The notes beneath the pieces are model-generated. The model was not told the DNA's origin. It ran no database searches and was given only the letters and a program-made list of their open reading frames with translations. Position numbers and translations under genes: made by a program. Of a stretch of DNA of 45,255 nt, positions 1-9,145 are shown piece by piece (within the stretch, counting starts at the first letter, position 1; the number at the start of each line of letters is the position of its first letter). The DNA is taken from the IMG/VR virus record IMGVR_UViG_3300026488_000004, positions 1-45,255 of that record; one strand, given 5' to 3'. Origin of the DNA: a virus.

Positions 1-127
1 TCTTCATAAGAAAGGACTAAAAATGAAATATACAAAGGAAGCTTTTGAGTATGTTTTGTCTTTAATTGAGGAATATAATCTTTACTCATACAAAGAGTTG
101 GTTCTGAAGTATAACGAACTGACTAAG
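1..127. repeat. 127-bp terminal direct repeat, left copy
   Basis: The first 127 bases are identical to bases 45129-45255. Exact identity and a length equal to a common assembler k-mer suggest the overlap left when a circular or circularly permuted genome is assembled. A true terminal repeat is possible but less likely. The repeat contains the start of the HTH gene at 23. Confidence 0.95.
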
Positions 128-652
128 TCAAGGGAATCAATTACTACAATTAGAGGAATGATGAATTATTATGGTTTTTCTATGGAAAAACATAGAGCTA
201 ATAGAGTTTTGGAGTTAAGAAAAGTTGGATTTTCTAATCAGCAAATCGCTGATATTGTGGGATTAAACAAAGAAAGTGTTTCAAGAATAGGGGCTTCTCT
301 TGACAAAAAAAGAATCAAAAGAAGAAAACGTAATTTTTGGAAAGAACAAAGTTTTAAAAATAAACTAATTAGTTTACTTGAAGGACATAATTACAATCTT
401 ACTAAAGTAGCTGAAAAAGTAAGAATGAGATTTTCAGATCTTGTTGAAGTTTTAAAATATCATAATATTTATGACTTATGGAGAGCCAATGCTAAAATCA
501 AAGATGGTTCTAAAACAAGAAAGTGTATAGAATATTTTAAGTTATATCCAAATGCTAGTGCTTATAAAATAGCAGAGATCGTAGGGTGTGATTACAAAGT
601 GGCTTATAAGGCAAAGAGAAGGTTTGAAAAGGAGTTAAACTATGAAAAATAA
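23..652 (+). CDS. multi-HTH DNA-binding protein
   Basis: A 209-residue basic protein. Residues about 62-93 form a clear helix-turn-helix of the resolvase/sigma-like kind (core QQIADIVGLNKESVSRI). A second HTH-like stretch lies at about 181-201 (YKIAEIVGCDYKVAY), and residues 110-150 may hold a third. There are no catalytic resolvase residues, so it is more likely a transcription regulator than a recombinase. The start follows AAGAAAGGACTAAAA. The gene overlaps the sigma-4-like gene by 11 bases, which suggests translational coupling, and it lies downstream of the palindrome-array locus across the circular junction. The DNA target is unknown. Confidence 0.75.
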   Translation: MKYTKEAFEYVLSLIEEYNLYSYKELVLKYNELTKSRESITTIRGMMNYYGFSMEKHRANRVLELRKVGFSNQQIADIVGLNKESVSRIGASLDKKRIKRRKRNFWKEQSFKNKLISLLEGHNYNLTKVAEKVRMRFSDLVEVLKYHNIYDLWRANAKIKDGSKTRKCIEYFKLYPNASAYKIAEIVGCDYKVAYKAKRRFEKELNYEK

Positions 653-902
653 ACAATATGATGAAATAATTATTGAAGCTTCCAAATGTTTTAGGCGTCA
701 TAAAACATATGATGGTATGATAGAATGCTTAAAACAGAAAGGATATAAATATCCAGAAAATCGTCTTACAGGTTTAACTCTTGATGAGATAGGATATATA
801 ATGGGTGTTACGAGAGAAAGGGTAAGGCAAATAGAAAATTCCGCTTTTAGAAAAATAAGAATGTTTGGCTACAAATATAAAGATTTACTCGATTCTATTT
901 AG
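642..902 (+). CDS. stand-alone sigma-70 region 4 protein
   Basis: An 86-residue protein. Residues 45-73 match region 4.2 of primary sigma factors closely: a TLDEIG helix, a turn, then VTRERVRQIE and a basic tail FRKIR, the part that reads the -35 element and docks on the RNA polymerase beta flap. Regions 2 and 3 are absent, so it cannot melt a promoter alone. By analogy with short phage sigma-like proteins it could be a co-activator, a late-gene specificity subunit, or a competitor of host sigma. Start follows AAGGAGTTAAACT. It is coupled to the upstream HTH gene and overlaps the end of the leftward late block by 8 bases. Confidence 0.85.
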   Translation: MKNKQYDEIIIEASKCFRRHKTYDGMIECLKQKGYKYPENRLTGLTLDEIGYIMGVTRERVRQIENSAFRKIRMFGYKYKDLLDSI

Positions 903-3900
903 TATATATTCCTATTGCCTCCGTTGGTTCTTGATTTTGTATAGCTTTATAAATTAATAAATATTCTTTTGGAAGAATCATCTGTTCTGCTTCTTTGAAA
1001 ATATGTCCATGTATTATCTGGTTATAAACAGATAACTTAAATGTCAATGGATCCATTAACGTTCTATGTAAGAACCAACTGTCTATCCTTATTCCATTCT
1101 TAGAATAATCATCGTTTCTTTCGTCTGCTAATGCAAAATACATTCCAACTATCATTGCCATAGTAAAAGGTTTCTCTTTTGCTGTTTTAATGATACCACC
1201 TTGCATTCTAAGCATAAACACTAAGAAAGGAACGCCACTATTCTCAATATCCCTTATCCATCCTATTGGTTCTTTTTTAAAATCAACGAATAGATTATTT
1301 ATCATTTCTATGGCTTTTTCTTTACCATAGTTTACTTTTAAATATTTATAAGCAGAAGCTCTGGTAAATAAGTCTATATTTGAGTAATAGTTAACCAAAT
1401 ATTGTCCTATGATTGTTTCTTTATCCAACAACCCCGTTTTAATCATTTTAATTATCTTATCAGCATTGTTGGTTCCGTATTTTTTATCCAAAGATTTCAA
1501 ACCTTGGTAAAGAGCTTTTTCATCTTTAGTAGAACCAAACAGGATTTCAATATCAGAAGATAGATTCCCTATTTTTCCGTCATAGAATATTTCAGCAAAC
1601 ACATTATTCTTTTTAACGGTTCTTAGATATTCTCTTGCCCTATTGTATCCATGTTTGTATAGTATCTCATTAAATTTGTTCTCAAACTTTTGCCATTCTT
1701 TCCATTCTTTTACTGTTTGTATTATCAGTTTTGGAACGTATTTAGGATTAACACCAAGGGAAACCAATCCTGTTATTCCACTGAATGTAGCTGAAGCAAA
1801 TGCCGTGGCACTTTTGTAAGTAGCGTTACCTTTCAATCTCTTTATTAGAGATGTATAAATCTGATAGATAGTATTTAGTTTTTCATCTTTAAATTCAAAA
1901 TGTTTATAAAGAAGCATATTCTTATATGTCTTATCTACATAGAATTGAACTTTAACGTCTTTTCCTTTTGAGATACGCATATCTTTTATTTCGTCTTTAA
2001 AGATTGACTCTAATAGAATTTGTTGTTCTTTAGTAGCCTTAACAAATCCTTTTTCTTTTTCAAAAGAAACTATCTCTTTTAGAGATTCTTTATATACTTT
2101 GTTCCTGATGAGTTTTTTGAACATAGCTTTATCTATTACAGAACCAAGCATATGATGTAAGATCTCCGTTGGTTCTGATTCAAAGTAAACCTCTTTAAAA
2201 TGCGTTTTTTCAGGAATATATAAAACTTCAATTATGTCTTTGTCTTTATGAAGAAAGACTAAACGATCTTTGTTCTTTTTGTATAAATCGCTTTTAATAA
2301 AGTCTTTATATTCATTTGAGTTTGTGTTGAATATTCTATTTAAACCTGTTCTTTTTCTAAATGATTTGCTTATTGTTAATTGAGACACAAACTCTTCTTC
2401 ATTATGAGGAACCACAAACAACCCTTCTGATACTTCCCTGTATCCTTCCTTTTTTAATTTGATTGCTTCCTCTTCAGAGAAGGCAAATCTTAATCTGTTT
2501 AAACCTTTGATTATGTATGGCTCGTATCCTAAGATTAAAGACTTTGTGTTAATAACTTCTGATGAGAATTCGTTGTAATAGTCTATAAACTGTTTTAAAG
2601 ATTCTTTGTCTAATTTATCCAACAATCCATTTTTCTCAAGAATATATCTTGCTCTGAATAAGGCAAAGTTATCAAAACTCAACCCAATCTTCCGTTGGTT
2701 CTTTCTGAAAGTATCATAAGAGAACGCTTTTTCTTTTGCTTTTGTTCCATCTGTGAATTTAAACTCTGTTGAATGTTTTATGAAATATTTTTGTGTTTCG
2801 TTCAGTTTTGAAAGTTTATATTCATCAGATTTGATGAGATTGATTAAATCTTCTGTTGATATTTCTTTACCTCTTAAATCTTTAAGAATTGTTCTAAGCT
2901 GTAATAAACCGCTTTTTGTTATTGTTTTTAGTTCGTCTTTAGAATAATCTGTCTCTAACTTCTTAATCAATTTAGAACCAGCTGACTTGAACAGGTTGGT
3001 TCCATTTAGGAATCTTTCTTTTAGTTCCTGTAGTTTCTTAACAGACTCTGTTGGTTCTAAAATGTTTGCTTCAAACAACACTTCTTTTACTGCTGTAGGC
3101 ATGTCGTTTTCAAGATAGTCTTTTGCTTTTTTGTAAAGTTCTGTATTTTTTATTTCATTATACAATCTATTTAATACGTTTTCTTTGAATTTGTTTTCCA
3201 AGGCTTCTACTCTTTTCCATAAAGATTGAGAACCAAACAGAATATCTTTTAGATCTTTATTAACATAAGTAAAGCCTAACAGCATTGTGTATGCATTTCT
3301 TAAACTCTCTTTTTCTGATTCTTTTATTTTTTGTTTTTTCATGTATAGCTTTAAGAAATCCTCAAACTCTTTTCTTATAGCCCATCTTTCTTTTAGTTCA
3401 GGAAAATCTTTTAGCATTTTATACATTAAAAGGTTTGCATATTGGATTACTTTTTCTTCTGGAAAGTCAGGTTTTATGTTGTGTATTGTTTCGTGGATTA
3501 ATGCCAATAAGTGCAAATCTTCAGAACCACCAGCTACTTCGGTTAGTTTTTTCATATCAGTGGTTCCATATTTTTTTATGTTGTTCTTTAGGTTTTCATA
3601 TGCTATAGATTCATTGTATTTAATCTTTTTCCACCTTGGTTCTTTAGATGATTTTATTGCAGAGTGAATTTTTAGATAAGATTCTTTGAGTTTTTTTCTT
3701 ACATTCTCTGTAAGAGCTATATTCATGTCATATCTTTTATTTATATACTCATCAGAGCTTTTTTTAATGGTTTCTACTAAGTTGTTTATATTGGTTAGTG
3801 TTTCTGTATTAATTTCTTTTTTTTGTTGTTTTACGTTGTTCTTATGCTGTTTTTTAGAGGTTTGTTTCTTGGAAGGTTTTTCGGTTTTTTCTGTTTTTTC

Positions 3901-6474
3901 TTTTATTGGTTTTTTAACGTCTTGTTTTTTCTTTTCCGATAAAATTCTTTTATTTCCATATTCTCTCTTGTTAGAACCAAGTTTCTCTCCAAGATCTTTT
4001 GCAATCTTAGCTTCTTTTCTCTCAAGTTTAGATAATAGCTTTTCGTCTTTTAATATTTGCTGAGGCTTTAAAGTGTCAATATCTTTTTCTAATCTTGAGA
4101 CATTCAGTTTATCTATCGTCACTTCACCTGTTGATTCTACTTTGAAATATGCAAATTCTGAAGGCATCTCTTTAAACTCATCTTTAATTTTATTTAAGTG
4201 TTTCTGGATTCCTATTTTCACTATTTCATCTATTTTCTTTTGGTCATCCTTGATGATATTTTCAATTTGTTTATTTGTTAGCCTTTTATTTTTTCTTTTT
4301 AATTCTTCTTTGTAAAATTCAGTTATTCTATGCTTCAGTTTTTCTCTTAAAGTTAAGCCCACTTCGTCTATGTCGTTAAAGATGAAAGCATTTAGTTTTT
4401 TTGTGAAATCGTTATAAAGTCTTTTCTTATCTATTTTAGGATTTACGGTATTTCCTTCTTCCCTGCCAAGAGAAACCAATGTGGTTCTATCTTTTTCATC
4501 CATATAAGGATAATCTTTGTCTAAAACCTGTTTTAATATGTCATTTTCAAAAGGATCTGAGTCTTTTAAATCATTAGAACCGATACTCGTTGGTTCTTCT
4601 TTTTCAAAGTTTCTCATCTTTTTGTGAAGTTCATAAATATGAAGAGCTTTTATTAATTTGTCTTTATTTATGCCTGTCTTGCCTTCTGTGAAGTCTTTTA
4701 TTGTTCCATAAGCATCTACTACATCTTCATGAGAAAGTTTCTTATATTCTTTGTAAAGCTCATTATTTTTAGCTTTCTCTTCGTTTATAGAAAGTTTCCC
4801 TTCTTGCATATCTATTATGTCATTGTTTAGTTTGGATAGTTTTTTATTATCAACCTTTGTTAGTTCTTTCTTATTAAGAACTCTGTTTACGAATGAAACA
4901 ATATTATCGTTTCCATATTTTTTGTTTGTTTTTAATGTTGTAATAATATCATCCATTCTTCTGACAATTGCTCTCAGGTTAGAGTTTTTGGATATAGTCA
5001 GTCTTCCATTTCTGTATTCAGTTTTAGAACCAAGTGTAAAGTTAGGAATGTCAGTATCAAGTATATCTTCTAACGTTTCTTTAATATACTTTGTGTTTCC
5101 TGTTTTTAATGCTTGTCTAAACTCTTTGGCTCTTATTTTTTTATCATATTCTGATAATCCTGTATCAATATATTTTGGTTTGTTATCAACAAAATCAACC
5201 ATATCTTTTTGAGAACCAAGCTCTTTGTTTATATCTGATAACAATCCTGTTATTTTGTTTTTATTCTTCTCTGTTGGTTCTTTAATGTAGGAATCTAATA
5301 AATTGTACAGCCCTTGTCCATCTTCTTTTGGATAACCTAATTGTTCAGCCTTGTCAGAATATTGCTTAAACAGGTTTAGCTTTTCTTTGGCTTTATCTGT
5401 TTTTCCTTCCTCTATATCTTTTATAATGTTGGACGAATAAGCTGTAAACTCGTGTAACAATGTATCTGTTGGTTCTATATTTGAGTTTTCAAATGTCTTG
5501 CTATGAGTTCCCTCGTGATCCAATACATCAATCAAATCATCAGGATTTTTAATTTTGTCAGGGTTTATAGATAAGATAGTTTTATCACCGTCTTTTATTG
5601 TCTCACCACCAGTAGGTTGGTTCTTGTTTATTTTGATATCATCAAAAAATGTTTCTTTATTATGCATTAAGACATATTTTGCTTTTTCTAAGAATGAGTT
5701 AGGATTATTTTTCAGGTCTTTAAATAATTCTTCTTTAGAGCCAACTTCTTTAGGTAATGTGAATTTATTATATACAGCTTTTCCATTGCTATCAAAATCT
5801 ATCATATCTCTTGTTGGTTCACCGAAAACAGACTCTCTTTTTTGTTTAGATTTTTCTTTAAGGTTTTTGAAAAGATTTTTTGCTTTATCTATTGTTTTTT
5901 CTTCTTTATCTGTTTTTAACTTAGAGCCAAGTGTAGGAATGTTTTGTTTTGATTTGACTACGTCTCTTGCAACAAAAGGCAATGCCATACCTGTCATAGC
6001 AACCTCGTTAGCCAACAAAACATCTTTATTTATTCTTACATCTTTTCCGTTTGTCGTTGGTTCCAACGAAAGAGGAACAGCATTTAGCGTTGAGTCCGCA
6101 CTTATTGCGAATAGCTCTTTTAGGAGAACAGAAGATGTTTTATTTTTTAATAAAGAGCTTACGGCAAGAGAAGAGACTTTAAAAGTCCCTAACCCAAGAG
6201 CGAAGTTTCCGACAAATTCAGGAATACCTGATGTTTCCTGTGATTGTATTATTTGATTTGCCTCTACTTGTTCAGGTGTTATGGTTCCTGATAGTGAAGA
6301 AGCCAAAGCGTTTAGTCCTGAAGTGAATTGTGCTATAGGAAGAAGCGTTTTTTGAATTGTTGATAATTTAGGATTTGCGTTTTCTTTGAAGGCTTCAGTT
6401 GTTTTTTTCTTTTCTTCTTCTGAAAGTTCTGAGACAGCATCGAAGAAGGCGTTTTGAAGAACGTTTTTAGCCAT
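895..6474 (-). CDS. giant internal/ejection virion protein with two HEXXH motifs
   Basis: At 1859 residues this is the largest protein in the window and the last gene of the late block, the place where podoviruses encode ejection proteins. The N-terminus has a weakly hydrophobic Ala/Leu-rich stretch (about 45-130). Long lysine- and glutamate-rich helical segments follow, with a very basic Lys/Gln linker near 880-925, and several hydrophobic helices near the C-terminus could insert in a membrane. Two zinc-peptidase-like motifs are visible: HEGTH at 320-324 and HETIH at 994-998, the second after a hydrophobic strand. Role in ejection is inferred from size and position; peptidase activity is inferred from the motifs only. 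The protein holds at least eight Glu-Pro-Thr triplets created by the dispersed repeat. Start follows AAGGAATTCAT. Confidence 0.7.
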   Translation of the reverse strand: MAKNVLQNAFFDAVSELSEEEKKKTTEAFKENANPKLSTIQKTLLPIAQFTSGLNALASSLSGTITPEQVEANQIIQSQETSGIPEFVGNFALGLGTFKVSSLAVSSLLKNKTSSVLLKELFAISADSTLNAVPLSLEPTTNGKDVRINKDVLLANEVAMTGMALPFVARDVVKSKQNIPTLGSKLKTDKEEKTIDKAKNLFKNLKEKSKQKRESVFGEPTRDMIDFDSNGKAVYNKFTLPKEVGSKEELFKDLKNNPNSFLEKAKYVLMHNKETFFDDIKINKNQPTGGETIKDGDKTILSINPDKIKNPDDLIDVLDHEGTHSKTFENSNIEPTDTLLHEFTAYSSNIIKDIEEGKTDKAKEKLNLFKQYSDKAEQLGYPKEDGQGLYNLLDSYIKEPTEKNKNKITGLLSDINKELGSQKDMVDFVDNKPKYIDTGLSEYDKKIRAKEFRQALKTGNTKYIKETLEDILDTDIPNFTLGSKTEYRNGRLTISKNSNLRAIVRRMDDIITTLKTNKKYGNDNIVSFVNRVLNKKELTKVDNKKLSKLNNDIIDMQEGKLSINEEKAKNNELYKEYKKLSHEDVVDAYGTIKDFTEGKTGINKDKLIKALHIYELHKKMRNFEKEEPTSIGSNDLKDSDPFENDILKQVLDKDYPYMDEKDRTTLVSLGREEGNTVNPKIDKKRLYNDFTKKLNAFIFNDIDEVGLTLREKLKHRITEFYKEELKRKNKRLTNKQIENIIKDDQKKIDEIVKIGIQKHLNKIKDEFKEMPSEFAYFKVESTGEVTIDKLNVSRLEKDIDTLKPQQILKDEKLLSKLERKEAKIAKDLGEKLGSNKREYGNKRILSEKKKQDVKKPIKEKTEKTEKPSKKQTSKKQHKNNVKQQKKEINTETLTNINNLVETIKKSSDEYINKRYDMNIALTENVRKKLKESYLKIHSAIKSSKEPRWKKIKYNESIAYENLKNNIKKYGTTDMKKLTEVAGGSEDLHLLALIHETIHNIKPDFPEEKVIQYANLLMYKMLKDFPELKERWAIRKEFEDFLKLYMKKQKIKESEKESLRNAYTMLLGFTYVNKDLKDILFGSQSLWKRVEALENKFKENVLNRLYNEIKNTELYKKAKDYLENDMPTAVKEVLFEANILEPTESVKKLQELKERFLNGTNLFKSAGSKLIKKLETDYSKDELKTITKSGLLQLRTILKDLRGKEISTEDLINLIKSDEYKLSKLNETQKYFIKHSTEFKFTDGTKAKEKAFSYDTFRKNQRKIGLSFDNFALFRARYILEKNGLLDKLDKESLKQFIDYYNEFSSEVINTKSLILGYEPYIIKGLNRLRFAFSEEEAIKLKKEGYREVSEGLFVVPHNEEEFVSQLTISKSFRKRTGLNRIFNTNSNEYKDFIKSDLYKKNKDRLVFLHKDKDIIEVLYIPEKTHFKEVYFESEPTEILHHMLGSVIDKAMFKKLIRNKVYKESLKEIVSFEKEKGFVKATKEQQILLESIFKDEIKDMRISKGKDVKVQFYVDKTYKNMLLYKHFEFKDEKLNTIYQIYTSLIKRLKGNATYKSATAFASATFSGITGLVSLGVNPKYVPKLIIQTVKEWKEWQKFENKFNEILYKHGYNRAREYLRTVKKNNVFAEIFYDGKIGNLSSDIEILFGSTKDEKALYQGLKSLDKKYGTNNADKIIKMIKTGLLDKETIIGQYLVNYYSNIDLFTRASAYKYLKVNYGKEKAIEMINNLFVDFKKEPIGWIRDIENSGVPFLVFMLRMQGGIIKTAKEKPFTMAMIVGMYFALADERNDDYSKNGIRIDSWFLHRTLMDPLTFKLSVYNQIIHGHIFKEAEQMILPKEYLLIYKAIQNQEPTEAIGIYTK

Positions 6475-6483
6475 ATGAATTCC

Positions 6484-8238
6484 TTATTTATTTATATTGT
6501 TTTGTTCTTTTTTTATCATAAAGTATGTGAATAATAATGCTTTTCCAAGAGTTTTTTTGTCAAAATGTTTAAATGTCTCTTCTTTTGCGTTTTTATAGGC
6601 TGTCTTAGGGTCTAAGTTTCCATATGTTATATAATGAGCATATCTTTGCCTTAAATAATCTTGGACTTTTTTGTATGCTACATCCAATTTGTCTTTTTTA
6701 AATAGCTGGACCAGTCTTTGTTTTGACTTATTATATTTATTAATATCTGTTCTTAATTCTTTATTTGAAAAGTCCTGTATTGTATTTAATGTTGGAACAG
6801 TGGTTCTCGTGTCTAAAGAAGGCTGTGCCGATAGTATGTCTGTGTCGTCTTTGATAGGACTGTCACTATATGAAGAATTAAACATTGAATCTATATATGT
6901 GTTATTATATTGATTTGCTAATTCTCGCATTTCTTCTATTGTTTTTTTGGATATTATTCCTTCTTTTGATAAGAAGTCAAAATCTATTGGATCAAGCCCC
7001 AAATCTTTGCTTATCATATTTGAGAGAGTTGCTTTTTTGGATGTCTTAAACCATCTTGAAAAATTGAATAACGTGGCTTCTCTGTTAATATCATTTGTCA
7101 AGCCTACCATTAATGCAAGATAAGGTTTTTCTTTTAACATCGAAGTAAGCTCTTCTTTACTAAACTTTTCTGTTAAGAAAAAGCTTCCACCCCATAGATT
7201 CTCATTGTCAGACTTTTTAGAGTTTTCTATTATTTCGGGAATGAGACTTGTTTTTACCGTATAATCAACTTTTATGTCATTGTCAGCTTCTTTTAATGCT
7301 TTAGGGTTTATGGCATTTAACTGAGAACCAAGTTCGTTAGCGATTTTTGTGTTCCCGTCAAGCAACGCTTGTTTGTAAGCGTCCTTTGTTGTTTCCACTA
7401 TGTATCCATATAGCTCTGGATTTGTTTTCTTTGTGGCCAATGCTAACGTTGAAAGGTTGATCCCATTAGCCGTGCTTACTTCATTCATTTTTGCTATTTT
7501 CTCATAAGGGTTCATATCGCTCATGTATATTTTACTAATCTCAGGAAGAACGTTAGATAGAGTTGTTGGATCTTTTAAAGAACCAAGTGTGTTTCCAGTT
7601 TTATTGGTTAGTTTGTATTTGTCAAGTTCATAATATTTTAACACATCTATAGGAACCTGAGATATTTCTTTTCCTGTATTTTTATTGAACACTTTTCCTG
7701 TTTTATAGTCTATTATTGCGTTGTTGTTCTTAACCCAGTTAATAGCGTTTATTCCCGTTAGCTCTGAAGGTTTTAATTGAGCTTGTTTAGGCGGCTTATA
7801 ATTTAACAGGCTTGCTTCAACAGCTGTTGGTTCATATATAGAACCATCGCTTGAATGATATAGTCCGTCAGAGCCAAGTCTGATACCTTTCTCTTGAAGA
7901 GAAGATAAAACGTTTTGTTTTTCTTTTATAGTGTCTGATAAGGTGTTCTGATAATTAATACTTGATTCTGCTCTTTGCCTATCTAACTCAAATCGTTTCT
8001 CTTTCATTTTGTTCATAAATTCATCTTGTTGAACATTATGCATAAACTGTGCTGTTTGCAATAATTCCTGTTGTTTCCTTGCTTCTTCCTGTTCTAATAG
8101 AGCATTCATTTTAAGAGCAAGAGAAGCTGAAGAGTTGAATATATTAGCTACTGAGTTTAACGTGTTAGAGGCTTGTGCCATTCCTTGATTAGCTACAGAA
8201 CCGCCCTGTGCTAATGCTTCCATATATGGGTTTCGCAT
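6484..8238 (-). CDS. putative internal virion protein
   Basis: A 584-residue protein. The N-terminal 40 residues are Ala/Ser/Asn-rich. Residues about 43-120 form a strongly charged heptad-like helix rich in Glu, Gln and Lys. The rest is mostly helical and lysine-rich, with no enzyme motif that I recognise. It sits between a smaller and a giant putative ejection protein, the usual three-gene set downstream of the coat gene in podoviruses. Start follows AAAGGAATCAAC. Assignment as an ejection/internal protein rests on gene order and composition. Confidence 0.6.
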   Translation of the reverse strand: MRNPYMEALAQGGSVANQGMAQASNTLNSVANIFNSSASLALKMNALLEQEEARKQQELLQTAQFMHNVQQDEFMNKMKEKRFELDRQRAESSINYQNTLSDTIKEKQNVLSSLQEKGIRLGSDGLYHSSDGSIYEPTAVEASLLNYKPPKQAQLKPSELTGINAINWVKNNNAIIDYKTGKVFNKNTGKEISQVPIDVLKYYELDKYKLTNKTGNTLGSLKDPTTLSNVLPEISKIYMSDMNPYEKIAKMNEVSTANGINLSTLALATKKTNPELYGYIVETTKDAYKQALLDGNTKIANELGSQLNAINPKALKEADNDIKVDYTVKTSLIPEIIENSKKSDNENLWGGSFFLTEKFSKEELTSMLKEKPYLALMVGLTNDINREATLFNFSRWFKTSKKATLSNMISKDLGLDPIDFDFLSKEGIISKKTIEEMRELANQYNNTYIDSMFNSSYSDSPIKDDTDILSAQPSLDTRTTVPTLNTIQDFSNKELRTDINKYNKSKQRLVQLFKKDKLDVAYKKVQDYLRQRYAHYITYGNLDPKTAYKNAKEETFKHFDKKTLGKALLFTYFMIKKEQNNINK

Positions 8239-8248
8239 GTTGATTCCT

Positions 8249-8689
8249 TTAAGAGTTCATGTATGAGTCTGTAAGTTTTTTTCTAACATTTTGTATTCTG
8301 TCTAATTCCTGCTTGGTTCTTTTCCATTGTTCTTCTGCTATTCCTAATTGTTTTTTAGCTAATCCGTATTGTTTAAAGCCTAAGTATAAAGAACCAAGTG
8401 TACCAAGAGTTGATATTCCTGTGTTTAGAGGTTTAAGGTATTTGTTCTCAAAACTGTTTTGCTGTGCATATTGATTTTCAGACATTTTACTTAATAGTGC
8501 ATATTCAGGATGTTGTTGTTGATAATAGTAGTCTTGATTAAATACCGTATTAGCAACTTGTGGTGTTGGCAACATAGTTGTTTGGTTCTGTGTTAATAAG
8601 TTAGTATTGGTTACAAAGGGATTTACTTCAGTATTTATATTAGCTAATGTGGTGTAGCAGCTTCCGTTTGCATCGCATATTTGTCCCAT
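8249..8689 (-). CDS. putative small internal virion protein
   Basis: A 146-residue protein. The N-terminal half is rich in Asn, Gln, Thr and Tyr. Residues about 93-110 are a Gly-rich, mildly hydrophobic stretch (core LGTLGSLYLGF), followed by a charged helix to the C-terminus. The same pattern of a hydrophobic patch then a coiled helix is seen in small podovirus ejection proteins. It lies just upstream, in transcription order, of the 584- and 1859-residue proteins. Start follows AAAGGAACAAAG. Function inferred from context. Confidence 0.55.
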   Translation of the reverse strand: MGQICDANGSCYTTLANINTEVNPFVTNTNLLTQNQTTMLPTPQVANTVFNQDYYYQQQHPEYALLSKMSENQYAQQNSFENKYLKPLNTGISTLGTLGSLYLGFKQYGLAKKQLGIAEEQWKRTKQELDRIQNVRKKLTDSYMNS

Positions 8690-8726
8690 CTTTGTTCCTT
8701 TGTAGAGTTTATAAGTTATCTAAATC

Positions 8727-8750
8727 ATAGAACCAACAGAGTGGTTCTAT
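8727..8750. terminator. repeat-pair hairpin between structural genes
   Basis: ATAGAACCA (8727-8735), a 6-base loop and TGGTTCTAT (8742-8750) form a 9-bp stem from two oppositely oriented copies of the dispersed word. It sits just after the stop of the 107-residue gene. There is no strong T-run on the leftward transcript, so it could be an attenuator, an mRNA-stabilising 3' end or a weak terminator. Confidence 0.55.
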
Positions 8751-8753
8751 TGT

Positions 8754-9077
8754 TTAAACAACTTTTACGAAATATTTGTTTACATATCTAACAGATGCAT
8801 TAAGATTTTCTTTTTCCTGTAATCTTGCTATCCTGTTAGCTTTTTCTTGAGAGATTCTCAACTGTTCCATGATAACTCTTGGATCTGTTTTGCTATTAAC
8901 CCTTCTTGGTTCTTTGATTCTTTCAATAGCTTTAACATCGTTTTCAGTCACTATCACAGGAATATCAAAAGGGATAATCTTCCCATTAACTTTTACAAAA
9001 CCTTCTCTATCAGCATTATCTGTTGCTGGTTTAACTATGACTTTAACTTTACCGTCTTGTGATTTAGCTTTTGCCAT
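8754..9077 (-). CDS. small protein downstream of coat gene, possible decoration protein
   Basis: A 107-residue basic protein of unknown family. The first half is beta-rich with valines (KVKVIVKPA and a GFVKVNGKIIPF stretch); the second half is a charged helix. It follows the major coat gene and is separated from its neighbours on both sides by hairpins made of the dispersed repeat, which suggests independent transcript level or stability. Start follows AAAAGGAGAATTT. A decoration or head-completion role is possible from its position only. Confidence 0.5.
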   Translation of the reverse strand: MAKAKSQDGKVKVIVKPATDNADREGFVKVNGKIIPFDIPVIVTENDVKAIERIKEPRRVNSKTDPRVIMEQLRISQEKANRIARLQEKENLNASVRYVNKYFVKVV

Positions 9078-9113
9078 AAATTCTCCTTTTGTTTTTTTTA
9101 ATTTAACTAAATC

Positions 9114-9138
9114 GTGAGAACCAACTAAGGGTTCTCAC
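9114..9138. terminator. repeat-pair hairpin downstream of coat gene
   Basis: GTGAGAACC (9114-9122), loop AACTAAG and GGTTCTCAC (9130-9138) form a perfect 9-bp stem. The stem is built from inverted copies of the dispersed word. It lies after the stop of the leftward coat gene. No clear T-run follows on the leftward transcript, so the terminator call is tentative; transcript protection is an alternative. Confidence 0.6.
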
Positions 9139-9145
9139 TGTTTAA

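Noticed and set aside
23-652. Serine recombinase / integrase
   Set aside because: Only the HTH is recombinase-like; the catalytic N-terminal domain with its Ser and Arg residues is missing.
2753-6256. Several 60-230 residue open frames on the plus strand opposite the giant ejection gene
   Set aside because: They are hydrophobic, Phe/Ser/Leu-rich mirror frames of a Lys/Glu-rich gene, lack ribosome-binding sites and lie fully inside it.
9114-9138. Strong rho-independent terminator
   Set aside because: The stem is perfect, but the leftward transcript has no U-run after it, so only a tentative terminator call was kept.
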